From a virus: a stretch of 64,000 nucleotides of DNA. Position 1 is the first letter of the stretch; every line of letters starts with the position of its first letter. The position numbers and the translations under genes are program-made. Below, piece by piece: positions 14,945-24,449 of this stretch. The stretch is taken from IMG/VR virus record IMGVR_UViG_3300037502_002391, positions 18,256-82,255 of that record, one strand, 5' to 3'. The notes below the pieces were generated by a model. The model was not told the DNA's origin. It ran no database searches and saw only the letters and a list, made by a program, of their open reading frames with translations.

Positions 14945-17131
14945 TTAGAAATCCAAACTTATATTATATTGTTGTGTACCTTCTCTTAATTTAGGTTCAT
15001 TAACTTTAGATATAACCATAAGTTCTTTGTTTGAATTGTAAAGTCCAATTTCTGTTATATACTTAGATCCACTTGAATAGGTTGGGTTTGTGGACGTTTT
15101 AAATTGTGTATCAACCAAATTGATAGCATACCTCATATCATATATTGTTGCCACAATACCTGTTTGAATATTACCATAGAAGAAATATTCATCACCAAAG
15201 TTTAGTTTTGTTGGTTCATCTTGACCTGGCAAATCAATAAAATTATTTAAGTTGTATGTTGTTGCTCCAGTATAATTTGATTCAGTAATAACAAATGTTG
15301 TTTTTGTCAATGCTGAAGCTGGAATATAACCATTTATCTTTTTTGATTCAATTTGGCTTGTAAAATCAATAATTTTCCAATTATCTGGTGTTGGCAATGT
15401 GCCTGTGTTTGTCCTTTGTGTTACAATCTTAAATTGATTTGCTGAAAACCCAGATAAACTATTATCAACAAATAAGAATGGAAATTCATCACCAAACTTA
15501 ACTGCAACATTCTGTGCTGTGCTTGTACATCCTGAATTTGGTCCAATAATTTTTTGATAATAATTACAATGTAGTGAATTGGTATAACCTGTTGAATCCA
15601 AACGATATGACACCCATAAAGTTTGGCTATCACCTGTTAAAACACCAACATCATCAGAGACATCAGCATCAAATAAATTTGGTGTTATAAGACTAACTTC
15701 TGGTGCTGGTAATGTCCAATTTCTATTTGACTTATAGGATAATGCTGCAATGATTTCATCATCATCAATAACAACAATCTGGTTATCAGGAAATACTCTA
15801 CCAACTCTATTTACTTTTCCTTTGCTATTTATATTATCATCCCATAAATTGAAGAACCTAATCCCAGGTTGATTCATATCCTGGTTCTTTGTTGATTTTA
15901 TAAAATATGGAATACATATGCCTTCTTTGTTTGGTGGATCCACATAGAAAGTTTGACCAATTGTTCCACCTGATTTTTTATGCCACATCAATGTTGGAAT
16001 TCTTAATTTAAAATCCCTTGCATTGTATCCTGAAATATTTGGGTTACTTGCACTATATGGATTCATTGCAAACTTCTCTCCATATACATTATCTATAGAT
16101 TGATTTGTATAATGAATAATAGCAATTGCTTTTTGTTCTTTTGATGGAACAACAATTTTATTTAATCTTGAATCATAATAATAAACATAACCATCAACAT
16201 CATCTATTGTTTGCCCAGAAATAGAATAAAGATATTCCTTTGTTCCAAGATATGATTGTGATCCATATTTTGTATAATCCTCAAATGTTGTTGTTCCTGT
16301 GACTCCAGCCACAGTCTGTGACCAAGGTATATTCATATTCCATATTCTTGTATCTTGTGTTGCAGATGTGTCACATATGCTCTCATAATTAAAAACATCA
16401 TTTGACCAGTTTGGATTTGGTGTTACACTATCATATAATGCTGTCATCCCTGATGGATATATGATACACCTTGCCAACTCACTCCCACTTGTTTTTGCTG
16501 AATATACCGGAAGATTTCTATCCAACCCAATCGTATAACTTCCACTTGCTCCTGATGTGGATGATTCAATCTTATATATAAGATTGGGAAATGAATTTCT
16601 TATACTTCCACAATCACCAATCCCATCATATATAATAGAAACAAAATCACCAACTTTTGGTACTCCTGCTGTTGCTGAACAACTATTTGCAGACATCACC
16701 AAACTTGTCTGACCTGTGATTCCAGACATAATTGCAACATAATTTGATGAAACTGTATATGCTGAACTTGTTTGTGCTGACCATATTGTTGCTCCACTAA
16801 CAAATAAACCCTTATCTGCTGCCAAGTTATAAAATTCTTCAACAACAGATTCATTGAATGGAATTCCATAAGTTGTTCCACTTGTCCCTGCCAAATAATA
16901 TGGATACTTTATATTTTGTTTGTTTACATTTAAATTTGAACTATCATTGTGAGCACAAAATGCAGGCATTAATATATTATTTGATGCAATACTTAATCCT
17001 GAATAATCAATTTCTGAATCCCCAACTTGAAAATATGCTATATTGAACTGCCCCTTAGATATTGCCCTTCTACCAACATCAGTTATCCTTGTGTTCAATA
17101 TTCCTGATGTGTTCTTTATTATGTAACCCAT
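14945..17131 (-). CDS. Large virion structural protein (728 aa)
   Basis: The N-terminus, MGYIIKNTSGILNTRITDVG followed by RRAISKGQFNIAYFQVGDSEI, matches a conserved structural protein I know from uncultured marine T4-like phages. The rest is beta-rich, Ser/Thr/Gly-rich and low in charge, as in tail or baseplate components. No enzymatic motif or membrane segment is visible. It is the last gene of the second fibre block; a variant of the late box (TATATATA) lies 9 bases before the ATG. Exact virion location cannot be told. Confidence 0.7.
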   Translation of the reverse strand: MGYIIKNTSGILNTRITDVGRRAISKGQFNIAYFQVGDSEIDYSGLSIASNNILMPAFCAHNDSSNLNVNKQNIKYPYYLAGTSGTTYGIPFNESVVEEFYNLAADKGLFVSGATIWSAQTSSAYTVSSNYVAIMSGITGQTSLVMSANSCSATAGVPKVGDFVSIIYDGIGDCGSIRNSFPNLIYKIESSTSGASGSYTIGLDRNLPVYSAKTSGSELARCIIYPSGMTALYDSVTPNPNWSNDVFNYESICDTSATQDTRIWNMNIPWSQTVAGVTGTTTFEDYTKYGSQSYLGTKEYLYSISGQTIDDVDGYVYYYDSRLNKIVVPSKEQKAIAIIHYTNQSIDNVYGEKFAMNPYSASNPNISGYNARDFKLRIPTLMWHKKSGGTIGQTFYVDPPNKEGICIPYFIKSTKNQDMNQPGIRFFNLWDDNINSKGKVNRVGRVFPDNQIVVIDDDEIIAALSYKSNRNWTLPAPEVSLITPNLFDADVSDDVGVLTGDSQTLWVSYRLDSTGYTNSLHCNYYQKIIGPNSGCTSTAQNVAVKFGDEFPFLFVDNSLSGFSANQFKIVTQRTNTGTLPTPDNWKIIDFTSQIESKKINGYIPASALTKTTFVITESNYTGATTYNLNNFIDLPGQDEPTKLNFGDEYFFYGNIQTGIVATIYDMRYAINLVDTQFKTSTNPTYSSGSKYITEIGLYNSNKELMVISKVNEPKLREGTQQYNISLDF

Positions 17132-17149
17132 TATTCTTTTTATATATAA

Positions 17150-18208
17150 TTATCTGATATGTGAATTTATTCCAGCATTGCTATCAGAATTATATATCAA
17201 TTCACAACATTTACATGTATTTATTGCTGCTGAAATAATTCTTATTAGATTTTTTTGCTCAATTTTAGTAGAACATCCATTTGAATTAGTTTGCAAATCA
17301 ATATTATTGATTATTGATGTTGTAACACCTGTCAATGTATCCCCACTGATTAGTGTTGTGTTATATGTCAAAGCAGTATATGAACCAATATTTAGACTTG
17401 GTGAACAATAAGGTCTTGATTCATTTTTTGTTGTAACACTAGTTGTTGTAGGTGTTAATCCTGAAGTATTTTTATATACTGATATTGTATTTAGTGTTGA
17501 TGCTGATCCAGGTTGTGATGTTATTGTCTGCAAATTTGCATTCAATCCAATTGTTAACACATCCCCTGTTTTAAGTGGGGGATCAATAGTCAAATTCCAG
17601 GTTGTTTGAATTGTATCATTGGATATATTTGTTTGTGATATATTCTCAAGATTTAAAGCATATTGGTTTACTGTGCCATCAAATTCAACTGAAAATATTT
17701 TTGATGTTGTTACAGATGTATTTGCTGATGCAATAATATTATAATCACCTCCACATAAATTGCTAAATATTGGATTTGGTGTATATGTAACTCCATTATT
17801 TATGGAATACAAATATGGCTTTGTTTGCCCCTTGGCATTGGCCACAATGATACCATCACAATTTGATGAGCAAGTATTGTTTGTTACGGTTGCATTCAAT
17901 ACAAGGGGTGTATATGCCCCACAAGTGCCTGATGTAACAATCACCTCATTCTTGGGGATTTTGCCAATCAATTTCCAGTTTGATATTGGAAAATCTGTTT
18001 CAGTTTGACTTCTTAATGCTGAATTTGTTGTTCCTGTCCAATTTGTAATTTCCCAATATGTATTCCCTGAATTCCATTGCATATTCATTGCATTAGCAGA
18101 ATTCACCCAATATGGTTTTCCATTTGTTGTACCACTATGAACAAAGTTATAAGGCCCCAATTCATCATTTTCAAAAAAAATACTCAAACATAAATCACTA
18201 ACTGCCAT
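17150..18208 (-). CDS. Fibre/adhesin protein with one SprB-type repeat (352 aa)
   Basis: The N-terminal 95 residues (MAVSDLCLSIFFENDELGPY) may be an attachment domain. Residues about 105-165 match the SprB-repeat pattern of Bacteroidetes adhesins: a TNNTCSSNCDGIIVANAKG opening, PYLYSINNG, and a NLCGGDYNI closing strand. The rest is Thr/Ser/Asn-rich beta structure ending with a CKCCELIYNSDSN cysteine cluster. It lies two bases after the FISUMP fibre gene and is probably a tail-fibre or baseplate-decorating component. Confidence 0.68.
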   Translation of the reverse strand: MAVSDLCLSIFFENDELGPYNFVHSGTTNGKPYWVNSANAMNMQWNSGNTYWEITNWTGTTNSALRSQTETDFPISNWKLIGKIPKNEVIVTSGTCGAYTPLVLNATVTNNTCSSNCDGIIVANAKGQTKPYLYSINNGVTYTPNPIFSNLCGGDYNIIASANTSVTTSKIFSVEFDGTVNQYALNLENISQTNISNDTIQTTWNLTIDPPLKTGDVLTIGLNANLQTITSQPGSASTLNTISVYKNTSGLTPTTTSVTTKNESRPYCSPSLNIGSYTALTYNTTLISGDTLTGVTTSIINNIDLQTNSNGCSTKIEQKNLIRIISAAINTCKCCELIYNSDSNAGINSHIR

Positions 18209-18210
18209 AA

Positions 18211-19311
18211 TTATTCTTTTATTAATCTAACTGGATAAAAATCATCAGATGTTGTAGATATGAAGTTTGAGCCATAAGAAACATTTACTGAATCATATGA
18301 AAATGAAACAACATATTTTGTATTATTATTTGATGTGGTATCTGTGCTTGTCCAAACATTTCCTTTCTTTCCTATTTGTTGAAATGCCCCAGCACTAAAA
18401 AACCCAGATCCAACTGCATTATAATTATATTTATTTTCTGCACCAACATTAGGTGAATCCCAAGTTGATTTTGATTTTAAAATCCCTCCACTTGTTACTT
18501 CACCAAATAAGGTATCGTAGTCTGTTTTTGTTGGAATTCTATATCCAGTTGGTGCTAAATTCTTTGCACTTGTTATGGCTGCATAATTATATAGATAACC
18601 TCTTGTTTGCCAAGATTCACCAAACTCATAAGATGTATATGCTGGAACTCCTTTATATGATAAAAAGTCAGAAAAATTAGCAATATATTTGATATCACTA
18701 CCATCCCTAAATTTAGTAACTTTTAGATTTTCTGGTGCCCAATATTGTGAACCAACTTTAACTTCACCACAATTTGTAACTCCTGTGATTAAACCATTAT
18801 CATCAACACCATAACAATTATTATTATACTTTATTCTATCCCAACTTGCATCTGTTGACCAATTTATTGTTCCAGCAATACAAGATGTATAACCATTTGG
18901 CACTTTATATAATCTATCCCCCAACTTAAATGAATTTCCTCTAGCATAAACCAACCAATTTGTTGTACTACCTGTGCACATTTCATCACAATTTGCTGTA
19001 CCACTTATATTTCTGCCTATAACAAACCTTGTGCAATAAGTAGGTGAAGTTTCATACCCAACAGGGATTGTAATTTCAAATGACTCATTTGCATTATCTG
19101 TAATTTTTATATCATAATTGCCACTAGATAAATTTCCAATAATATTACCATTATTAACATTGCCATTCACATAAATTACATAAGGGGGTAATCCACCACT
19201 TATATAAAGTGATATAGAACCATCCTTCTTATCCACACCACTTGTCTTTGTGACATTATACCTAACACTAAATGGAAAAATAGTTATTAGTTCAGTATAT
19301 GCTATTGCCAT
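18211..19311 (-). CDS. Fibre protein with SprB-like and FISUMP domains (366 aa)
   Basis: Residues about 15-85 form a SprB-like beta domain (GSISLYISGGLPPYVIYVNG, LSSGNYDIKITD). Residues about 175-366 match the Fibrobacter succinogenes major paralogous (FISUMP) domain: CGEVKVGSQYWAPENLKVTKF, RGYLYNYAAI, APTGYRIPTKTDYDTL, and a closing FYPVRLIK. That domain is common in secreted Bacteroidetes proteins and probably binds a ligand through a C-type-lectin-like fold. As a phage fibre it is a good receptor-binding candidate. A second FISUMP protein is encoded at 50885-51799. Confidence 0.75.
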   Translation of the reverse strand: MAIAYTELITIFPFSVRYNVTKTSGVDKKDGSISLYISGGLPPYVIYVNGNVNNGNIIGNLSSGNYDIKITDNANESFEITIPVGYETSPTYCTRFVIGRNISGTANCDEMCTGSTTNWLVYARGNSFKLGDRLYKVPNGYTSCIAGTINWSTDASWDRIKYNNNCYGVDDNGLITGVTNCGEVKVGSQYWAPENLKVTKFRDGSDIKYIANFSDFLSYKGVPAYTSYEFGESWQTRGYLYNYAAITSAKNLAPTGYRIPTKTDYDTLFGEVTSGGILKSKSTWDSPNVGAENKYNYNAVGSGFFSAGAFQQIGKKGNVWTSTDTTSNNNTKYVVSFSYDSVNVSYGSNFISTTSDDFYPVRLIKE

Positions 19312-19315
19312 ATTT

Positions 19316-20722
19316 TTAACTTAAATTTAATGTTGTTATACACTCTATACAATCAATAAATGATGATGAAGTATATGAATAAAAATAATTTCCTGTATAT
19401 GTAATTGGATTCACATTTGTTGGTGGTATATAAGTGTTTGAGAATGCCCCCAAATAAGTCCAACAATTATCATCCGCATCTTTTATAACTGAATTCACCA
19501 CTAATGATGTTTGATAACTTTGTGTTTGTATTATTAATGTTGGATTTGAATTTAATCCTATTGGAAGACAACTCTGGAACACATAAACCATATTACTTGA
19601 TGGAGTTGGTGTTGGAGTTGGTGTTGCTGTTCTTGTAATTGTTGGTGTTACACTTGATGTTGGAGTTGGTGTTGGAGTTATCAAACAAGTTGAACAATCT
19701 GCACTAACTGCTAAAATTTCATCAAGATATATATTAGAACTAGTAACTACTGCACTATCACTTGTATATTCAAAACATCTTTGTTCTCCATCTACAACTG
19801 CCCTTATAGATTCACCAATATTAATTGGAATACCTGAAAATATTAAATCTTGATATGCATAGTAATCAACATTTGTTGAACATTCTGTTAAAACCCTTGT
19901 TCCTGCAAATGCAAATGTTTTATCCAAAACATTATATGTCACATTTCCTGATATAATAATATTATTAGTTGGGGTTACAGTTGGTGTTGGTGTTGGTGAT
20001 GTAGTTGGTGCATTATATGTGTATCCTGATAAATTGAAATTTACAGCCAAACCACCAGTTGATGATGGGGTTGGGGTTGGGGTTGGGGTTCTTGTTGTGG
20101 TTGGTGTTGTAGTTGGAGTGGGTGTTGTAGTTGGTGATAAATCACAATTAAATATAGCAGAAAAATCAATTATATTGCAAACACTTGGGCTTGGTGTTGG
20201 TGTTGGGCAAGAACCACTAAAAACAATTCCTGTATATAAATCAGGATATGATTCTGTATAACATGGTGATTTGCCATATAACAAACATTCACCACCAAGT
20301 GTTGAACTTAAACACCATTTGGATTTTTCTGTATTAAAATATATTGCACCTCCTGTTTCACCTGTATAATAAACATATCCATCATATAAAACATTTGCAA
20401 TTGAGTAGTTGCCAACATTTGAACCTAAAATGCCATATTGTGTTGATGCACAGAAATTTTGAATAGCATCACCTGGAATAGTTTCTGGTTCAAAAGGTAT
20501 CTGAAATGCTTCAACTAAATCTGGACATTTTTCTTGCTCAATAAATAAGGTACCTTCTGAATCATATAAATCCCCAAGTTCATTATATTCCAAAACACTA
20601 GCATATCCATTATAGGAATTGCCAATAATATTATAAACTTCACCAACATTTGGTATTTTTGATGTTATATCAAATCTAAATTTATTTCCATTAGAACAAT
20701 CTTCAAATAATATTAAACTCAT
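19316..20722 (-). CDS. Thr/Pro-repeat fibre protein (468 aa)
   Basis: Globular Cys-containing segments alternate with threonine-proline stretches of the PTPTPT and [13 protein letters not shown] kind (about 175-225, 240-250, 345-375). The PT stretches would be stiff and extended and are typical O-glycosylation substrates. Similar stretches occur in four other genes of the window. Segments such as CSTNVDYYAYQDL and CSTCLITPTP repeat a pattern of a small Cys domain preceding a PT linker. It is probably a tail-fibre or virion surface protein. Confidence 0.68.
   Translation of the reverse strand: MSLILFEDCSNGNKFRFDITSKIPNVGEVYNIIGNSYNGYASVLEYNELGDLYDSEGTLFIEQEKCPDLVEAFQIPFEPETIPGDAIQNFCASTQYGILGSNVGNYSIANVLYDGYVYYTGETGGAIYFNTEKSKWCLSSTLGGECLLYGKSPCYTESYPDLYTGIVFSGSCPTPTPSPSVCNIIDFSAIFNCDLSPTTTPTPTTTPTTTRTPTPTPTPSSTGGLAVNFNLSGYTYNAPTTSPTPTPTVTPTNNIIISGNVTYNVLDKTFAFAGTRVLTECSTNVDYYAYQDLIFSGIPINIGESIRAVVDGEQRCFEYTSDSAVVTSSNIYLDEILAVSADCSTCLITPTPTPTSSVTPTITRTATPTPTPTPSSNMVYVFQSCLPIGLNSNPTLIIQTQSYQTSLVVNSVIKDADDNCWTYLGAFSNTYIPPTNVNPITYTGNYFYSYTSSSFIDCIECITTLNLS
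19600..20205. repeat. Short Thr/Pro-coding repeats (interrupted)
   Basis: Clusters of GGTGTTGGTGTTGG-type DNA repeats (19600-19678, 19971-20005, 20062-20136, 20185-20205) code on the minus strand for Thr-Pro dipeptides. They are the shortest of the PT arrays in this window. Confidence 0.8.
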
Positions 20723-20731
20723 TATTAATAA

Positions 20732-20953
20732 TTATAAAACATTTGTTATACCAGTTATAGTTATATTATTTGCATCAATAACTTTTAAAATATATTGGTT
20801 GCTATTATCAAATGGTTTTGGAATATCAAATGAGGTTGTTGTTTCTGTAATTGTATTTACAAAAATGCAATTGTTCAAATTTGATTGACACAAATAAATA
20901 TCAAAAGGTGTTTGCCCTGTGATTCCAAGAATATTTACTTTTATATTTACCAT
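20732..20953 (-). CDS. Small one-domain structural protein (73 aa)
   Basis: This compact beta domain has the signature GITGQTPFDIYLCQSNLNNC and an Ile-rich end. The same fold appears twice in the protein at 42618-43169 (GSTPLSIYVADA and GSTPLSVYISDI). It therefore seems to be a family used as single or tandem modules in fibres. It is the first gene of the second fibre block and is preceded by a TATTTATA box 19 bases upstream. Specific role unknown. Confidence 0.65.
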   Translation of the reverse strand: MVNIKVNILGITGQTPFDIYLCQSNLNNCIFVNTITETTTSFDIPKPFDNSNQYILKVIDANNITITGITNVL

Positions 20954-21064
20954 TTATATAATATTGACATTTTATAAATATATCATATATATTTTCTTTA
21001 GAATAATATAATATAAATTTTATTTTAATACATATTAACTTTACTTTTTTAAACAAAAAACATA
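20954..21064. promoter_or_regulatory. Divergent intergenic region with late-type box
   Basis: This 111-base, nearly pure A/T segment separates a minus-strand fibre gene from the plus-strand glycan genes, so it must hold both promoters. The minus-strand TATTTATA (20980-20973) lies 19 bases before the fibre gene. No exact octamer faces the plus-strand gene; its promoter is not identifiable by eye, which may mean different timing for the glycan genes. Confidence 0.6.
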
Positions 21065-23785
21065 ATGAATATATTAGGTCATGCACCATTCATAGGCATA
21101 ACAGGTTATGCAAAACACTCCAGATTATTTTTCACAACATTAAATAAATATCACAATGTAAAAATAAGGAATAGCACAATTGGTGCAAATTGGTCTGGTT
21201 ACAACAATGAACCACATAGCAATGAAACATATTTCACAGATGATATGGAGGATATGTTAATATTGCAAACATTAACAAATGCTAATGGATCAAAAACAGA
21301 TTATCCAATTTACAACCACAATGATAATTTTAAGCCAGATGTTCACATTATATTGGGTGAGATGAATGATGAATATTTTTATCAAGATTATGATGGGTTT
21401 AAAATTGCATATAATGTATGGGAAACAACAAAATATCCCGAAGATTTTTTCAATAGATTATTTTATTTTGACCAAGTTTGGGTACCAAGCAAATGGCAAC
21501 GTGATTGCTTGATTAATCAAGGTTATCCAAGTGCAAAAATATTTGTTGTGCCAGAAGGTGTTGATGTTGATTTTTTCAAACCCAAAAATGAAATTAAACC
21601 AAAGGATAAATTTAGGTTTTTACATTTTGGAAGATGGGATTATAGAAAATCAACAACAGAAGTTTTAAGAGCATTTTCAGAAACATTTAAAGATGTAAAT
21701 GATGTTGAATTGATTTGTTCTGTTGAAAACCCATATTCTTTTGATGGATTGAATTCAACAATTGAAAGATTTTCACATCATAACATTGATACAACAAAGA
21801 TAGTTGATGTTGGGTTTGTATCTGATCAGGAATATTTGGAATACCTTCAAAATGGTGATGTTTTTGTTTCTTGTGCAAGAAGTGAAGGTTGGAATCTACC
21901 TTTGATTGAGGCTATGTCTTGTGGAACACCATCCATATATTCAAACTGTACTGGTCAATTGGAATTTGCTGAAGGCAAAGGAATTCCTATTGATATTATA
22001 GAATATAAACCAGCAAATATTGAAAGAAGTCATTTCCCTGGTGATTATGCTGAACCAAATTTTGATGATTTATCAAAAAAAATGCTTGATGTATATAATA
22101 ATTACCAATATCATAAGCAAAAAGCACTTGATGAATCAAGACAAATTCAAGAAAACTTCAACTGGGATTCTATTGCTTTGATTGCTTCCAGCATATTGAA
22201 CAATATTCAAAAAACATATAAAAATGATTTTGTATTTGTAACAGCTGGAAACCTTGAATATATGCCAGTCATTGAGCAATTAGTTAAATCACTATTATTA
22301 TTTAGCAATAGAAAAATAATTGTATATGGTGTTTCTTGTTATGCCCCATTCAATTATCCAAATATGATAAAAAAAATCATAAACCCAGAGAACATTTCAA
22401 AACATGATAAGTGGTATTGGAAACAATATGCTTGTATTGAATCTACAAATGAATATTTTGAAAATTTTGTTTGGATTGATGGTGATACAATTGCAAATTA
22501 CAATATTGATAATGTTTCAAAATATTTTGATAATATTGAAAATTACCCCATACCTGATATACATAGACAAGAAGACTTCTTTGGCTCATATAATGGAGTA
22601 AGCCAATCATTTAATGAAGAATTATGCAAGAAATACTTGGTAAAAAAATCAAGACCATTTGCACATATTTGCTTTTATGTTTACAATAAAAAATGTAAAT
22701 GGTGGTTTGATGAAATTATTGAAATTTATAGAAACAATTTAGATGAATATGGAAAATTATTCATATGGAATGATGAAGGTATTGATAATTTTTTAAGATG
22801 GAAATATAACTTTAAAAAATATTTGCCTTTATCAAACTTTGATACATCAGCATATGATGGTGATTTTGGCAATATGAACTCCACATTAAATGATTTTTTA
22901 ACATTCTGGAATGAACCTGGGCCAAAAAACTTTAATAGAATATATGGCTATCAATACATACCAAAAGATAAATCAGATATAATTTATTTTCACGGAAATA
23001 AAGATTGCAACATATCTGAAAGAATGACAACATTCATCAATATGATGAAAAATGAATCCTTTTATAATTCTGAATACTTTTACACAAGCATTTATAATAT
23101 AGAAAATTTTGGAGATATAAAGGATGTTCATGGTGGCACAATACAAATTGCTGAAAAATATGGTTGGGGTAGAGCTATATACCATGAAATTTACAATCTT
23201 GAAGATTATTATCACAATAGAATAAAAAGTATTAAAAGTGGTGACATTGTTGTTGATTTAGGCGCAAATATTGGAGTTTTTAATAGATGGGCATATGCAC
23301 AAGGTGCATCAAAAGTAATATCTTTTGAGCCAGACAAAAGATATTATAAATTATTAAAATTAAATGCTCACCCAAAATCACATCTATTTAATGCTGCTAT
23401 GTCTAATAAAATTGGTGAAATTCATTTATATGAAAGTAATCATTTAGGCGGATCAAACATTTTTGTATCCAATACAAATAATGTAACCCATTACCCTGTT
23501 AGAACATACAATTTGGATTACTTGTTTGAAACAGGTCTTGTTGATAAAATTGATTTCCTAAAAGTTGATATTGAAGGTGCTGAAATATTAGTCTTTGATG
23601 GAATATCAGATGATAATTTAAAAAAAATAAACAATATTGCAATGGAGTACCACCACTCACATTTAGGTTTTGATGAAGATTTAAGGCACAATTTTATTGT
23701 AAGATTAAATAATCTTGGATTTAACTCTCACATTTTGTTTTTGGGTACAAACAATGCATTACAATTAATACACTTTTGGAAATGA
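21065..23785 (+). CDS. Three-domain glycosyltransferase-glycosyltransferase-FkbM methyltransferase fusion (906 aa)
   Basis: Residues about 1-370 are a GT4-type (GT-B fold) enzyme, with FRFLHFGRWDYRKST and the E-x7-E motif EGWNLPLIE (274-282). Residues about 390-690 look like a second, GT-A-like transferase with an acidic DxD-type site (WIDGDTI, D472 and D474). Residues about 710-906 are an FkbM-family S-adenosylmethionine methyltransferase (VVDLGANIGVF, VISFEPDKRYY, LKVDIEGAEILVF). One chain could thus extend a glycan with two sugars and methylate it. There is no signal peptide, so it acts in the cytoplasm. It starts the plus-strand operon and overlaps the next gene by ATGA. Confidence 0.85.
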   Translation: MNILGHAPFIGITGYAKHSRLFFTTLNKYHNVKIRNSTIGANWSGYNNEPHSNETYFTDDMEDMLILQTLTNANGSKTDYPIYNHNDNFKPDVHIILGEMNDEYFYQDYDGFKIAYNVWETTKYPEDFFNRLFYFDQVWVPSKWQRDCLINQGYPSAKIFVVPEGVDVDFFKPKNEIKPKDKFRFLHFGRWDYRKSTTEVLRAFSETFKDVNDVELICSVENPYSFDGLNSTIERFSHHNIDTTKIVDVGFVSDQEYLEYLQNGDVFVSCARSEGWNLPLIEAMSCGTPSIYSNCTGQLEFAEGKGIPIDIIEYKPANIERSHFPGDYAEPNFDDLSKKMLDVYNNYQYHKQKALDESRQIQENFNWDSIALIASSILNNIQKTYKNDFVFVTAGNLEYMPVIEQLVKSLLLFSNRKIIVYGVSCYAPFNYPNMIKKIINPENISKHDKWYWKQYACIESTNEYFENFVWIDGDTIANYNIDNVSKYFDNIENYPIPDIHRQEDFFGSYNGVSQSFNEELCKKYLVKKSRPFAHICFYVYNKKCKWWFDEIIEIYRNNLDEYGKLFIWNDEGIDNFLRWKYNFKKYLPLSNFDTSAYDGDFGNMNSTLNDFLTFWNEPGPKNFNRIYGYQYIPKDKSDIIYFHGNKDCNISERMTTFINMMKNESFYNSEYFYTSIYNIENFGDIKDVHGGTIQIAEKYGWGRAIYHEIYNLEDYYHNRIKSIKSGDIVVDLGANIGVFNRWAYAQGASKVISFEPDKRYYKLLKLNAHPKSHLFNAAMSNKIGEIHLYESNHLGGSNIFVSNTNNVTHYPVRTYNLDYLFETGLVDKIDFLKVDIEGAEILVFDGISDDNLKKINNIAMEYHHSHLGFDEDLRHNFIVRLNNLGFNSHILFLGTNNALQLIHFWK

Positions 23786-24444
23786 GCAAGTTAAATGAAA
23801 TTGGTTTAAAATACCAAACAGACAAATCATCAATAATTCATGATTATTTAAGGAAATATGAAAAGTATTTACCTTTTAAACAAAGTGATTTTTTAAAAAT
23901 TTTAGAAATAGGTGTTCTTAATGGATCATCATTAAAAATGTGGAAAGAATATTTCTATAGTTCATTAGTCATTGGACTTGATATAGATGAAGAATGTAGA
24001 AAATATGAAGAAGATAGAATCATAATTGAAATTGGTTCACAAAATGATGAACATTTTTTATCTAGGGTGTCTAGCCATTATGGTCTATTTGATTTAATTG
24101 TTGATGATGGATCACACATAAATTCAGATGTAATATTTTCTTTTAAACATTTATTTAATAGCCTAAATAGTGGGGGTGTATATATTGTTGAAGACTCTTT
24201 AACATCTTATTCACCTTATTATGGGGGTTCATTTGATGGTGATAATACCATCATTAGTTATTTTAAAAAACAAATAGATTTGGTAAATTTCAATGGGGAG
24301 TTAAATGAGGTAAATCCAAATGAGAATGCTAGAAAAGATTCTGAATTGCTTCAACAATTCATAAAAAATGGAAAAAATGAATTAGGGATTAATATTGAAT
24401 CAATTAATTTCATCAACTCTGCAATAATAATAACTAAAAGATAA
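23782..24444 (+). CDS. SAM-dependent methyltransferase, TylF/CmcI-like (220 aa)
   Basis: The Rossmann methyltransferase motifs are LKILEIGVLNGSSLKMW (SAM-binding loop), GLDIDEE (acidic end of strand 2) and DLIVDDGSHINSDV (motif with metal-binding acids), then LNSGGVYIVEDS. This pattern is typical of macrocin O-methyltransferase/CmcI-type enzymes, which methylate sugar hydroxyls. The ATG at 23782 overlaps the upstream TGA as ATGA; an in-frame TTG at 23776 is less likely. It probably modifies the glycan made by its neighbours. Confidence 0.82.
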   Translation: MSKLNEIGLKYQTDKSSIIHDYLRKYEKYLPFKQSDFLKILEIGVLNGSSLKMWKEYFYSSLVIGLDIDEECRKYEEDRIIIEIGSQNDEHFLSRVSSHYGLFDLIVDDGSHINSDVIFSFKHLFNSLNSGGVYIVEDSLTSYSPYYGGSFDGDNTIISYFKKQIDLVNFNGELNEVNPNENARKDSELLQQFIKNGKNELGINIESINFINSAIIITKR

Positions 24445-24449
24445 TTATA

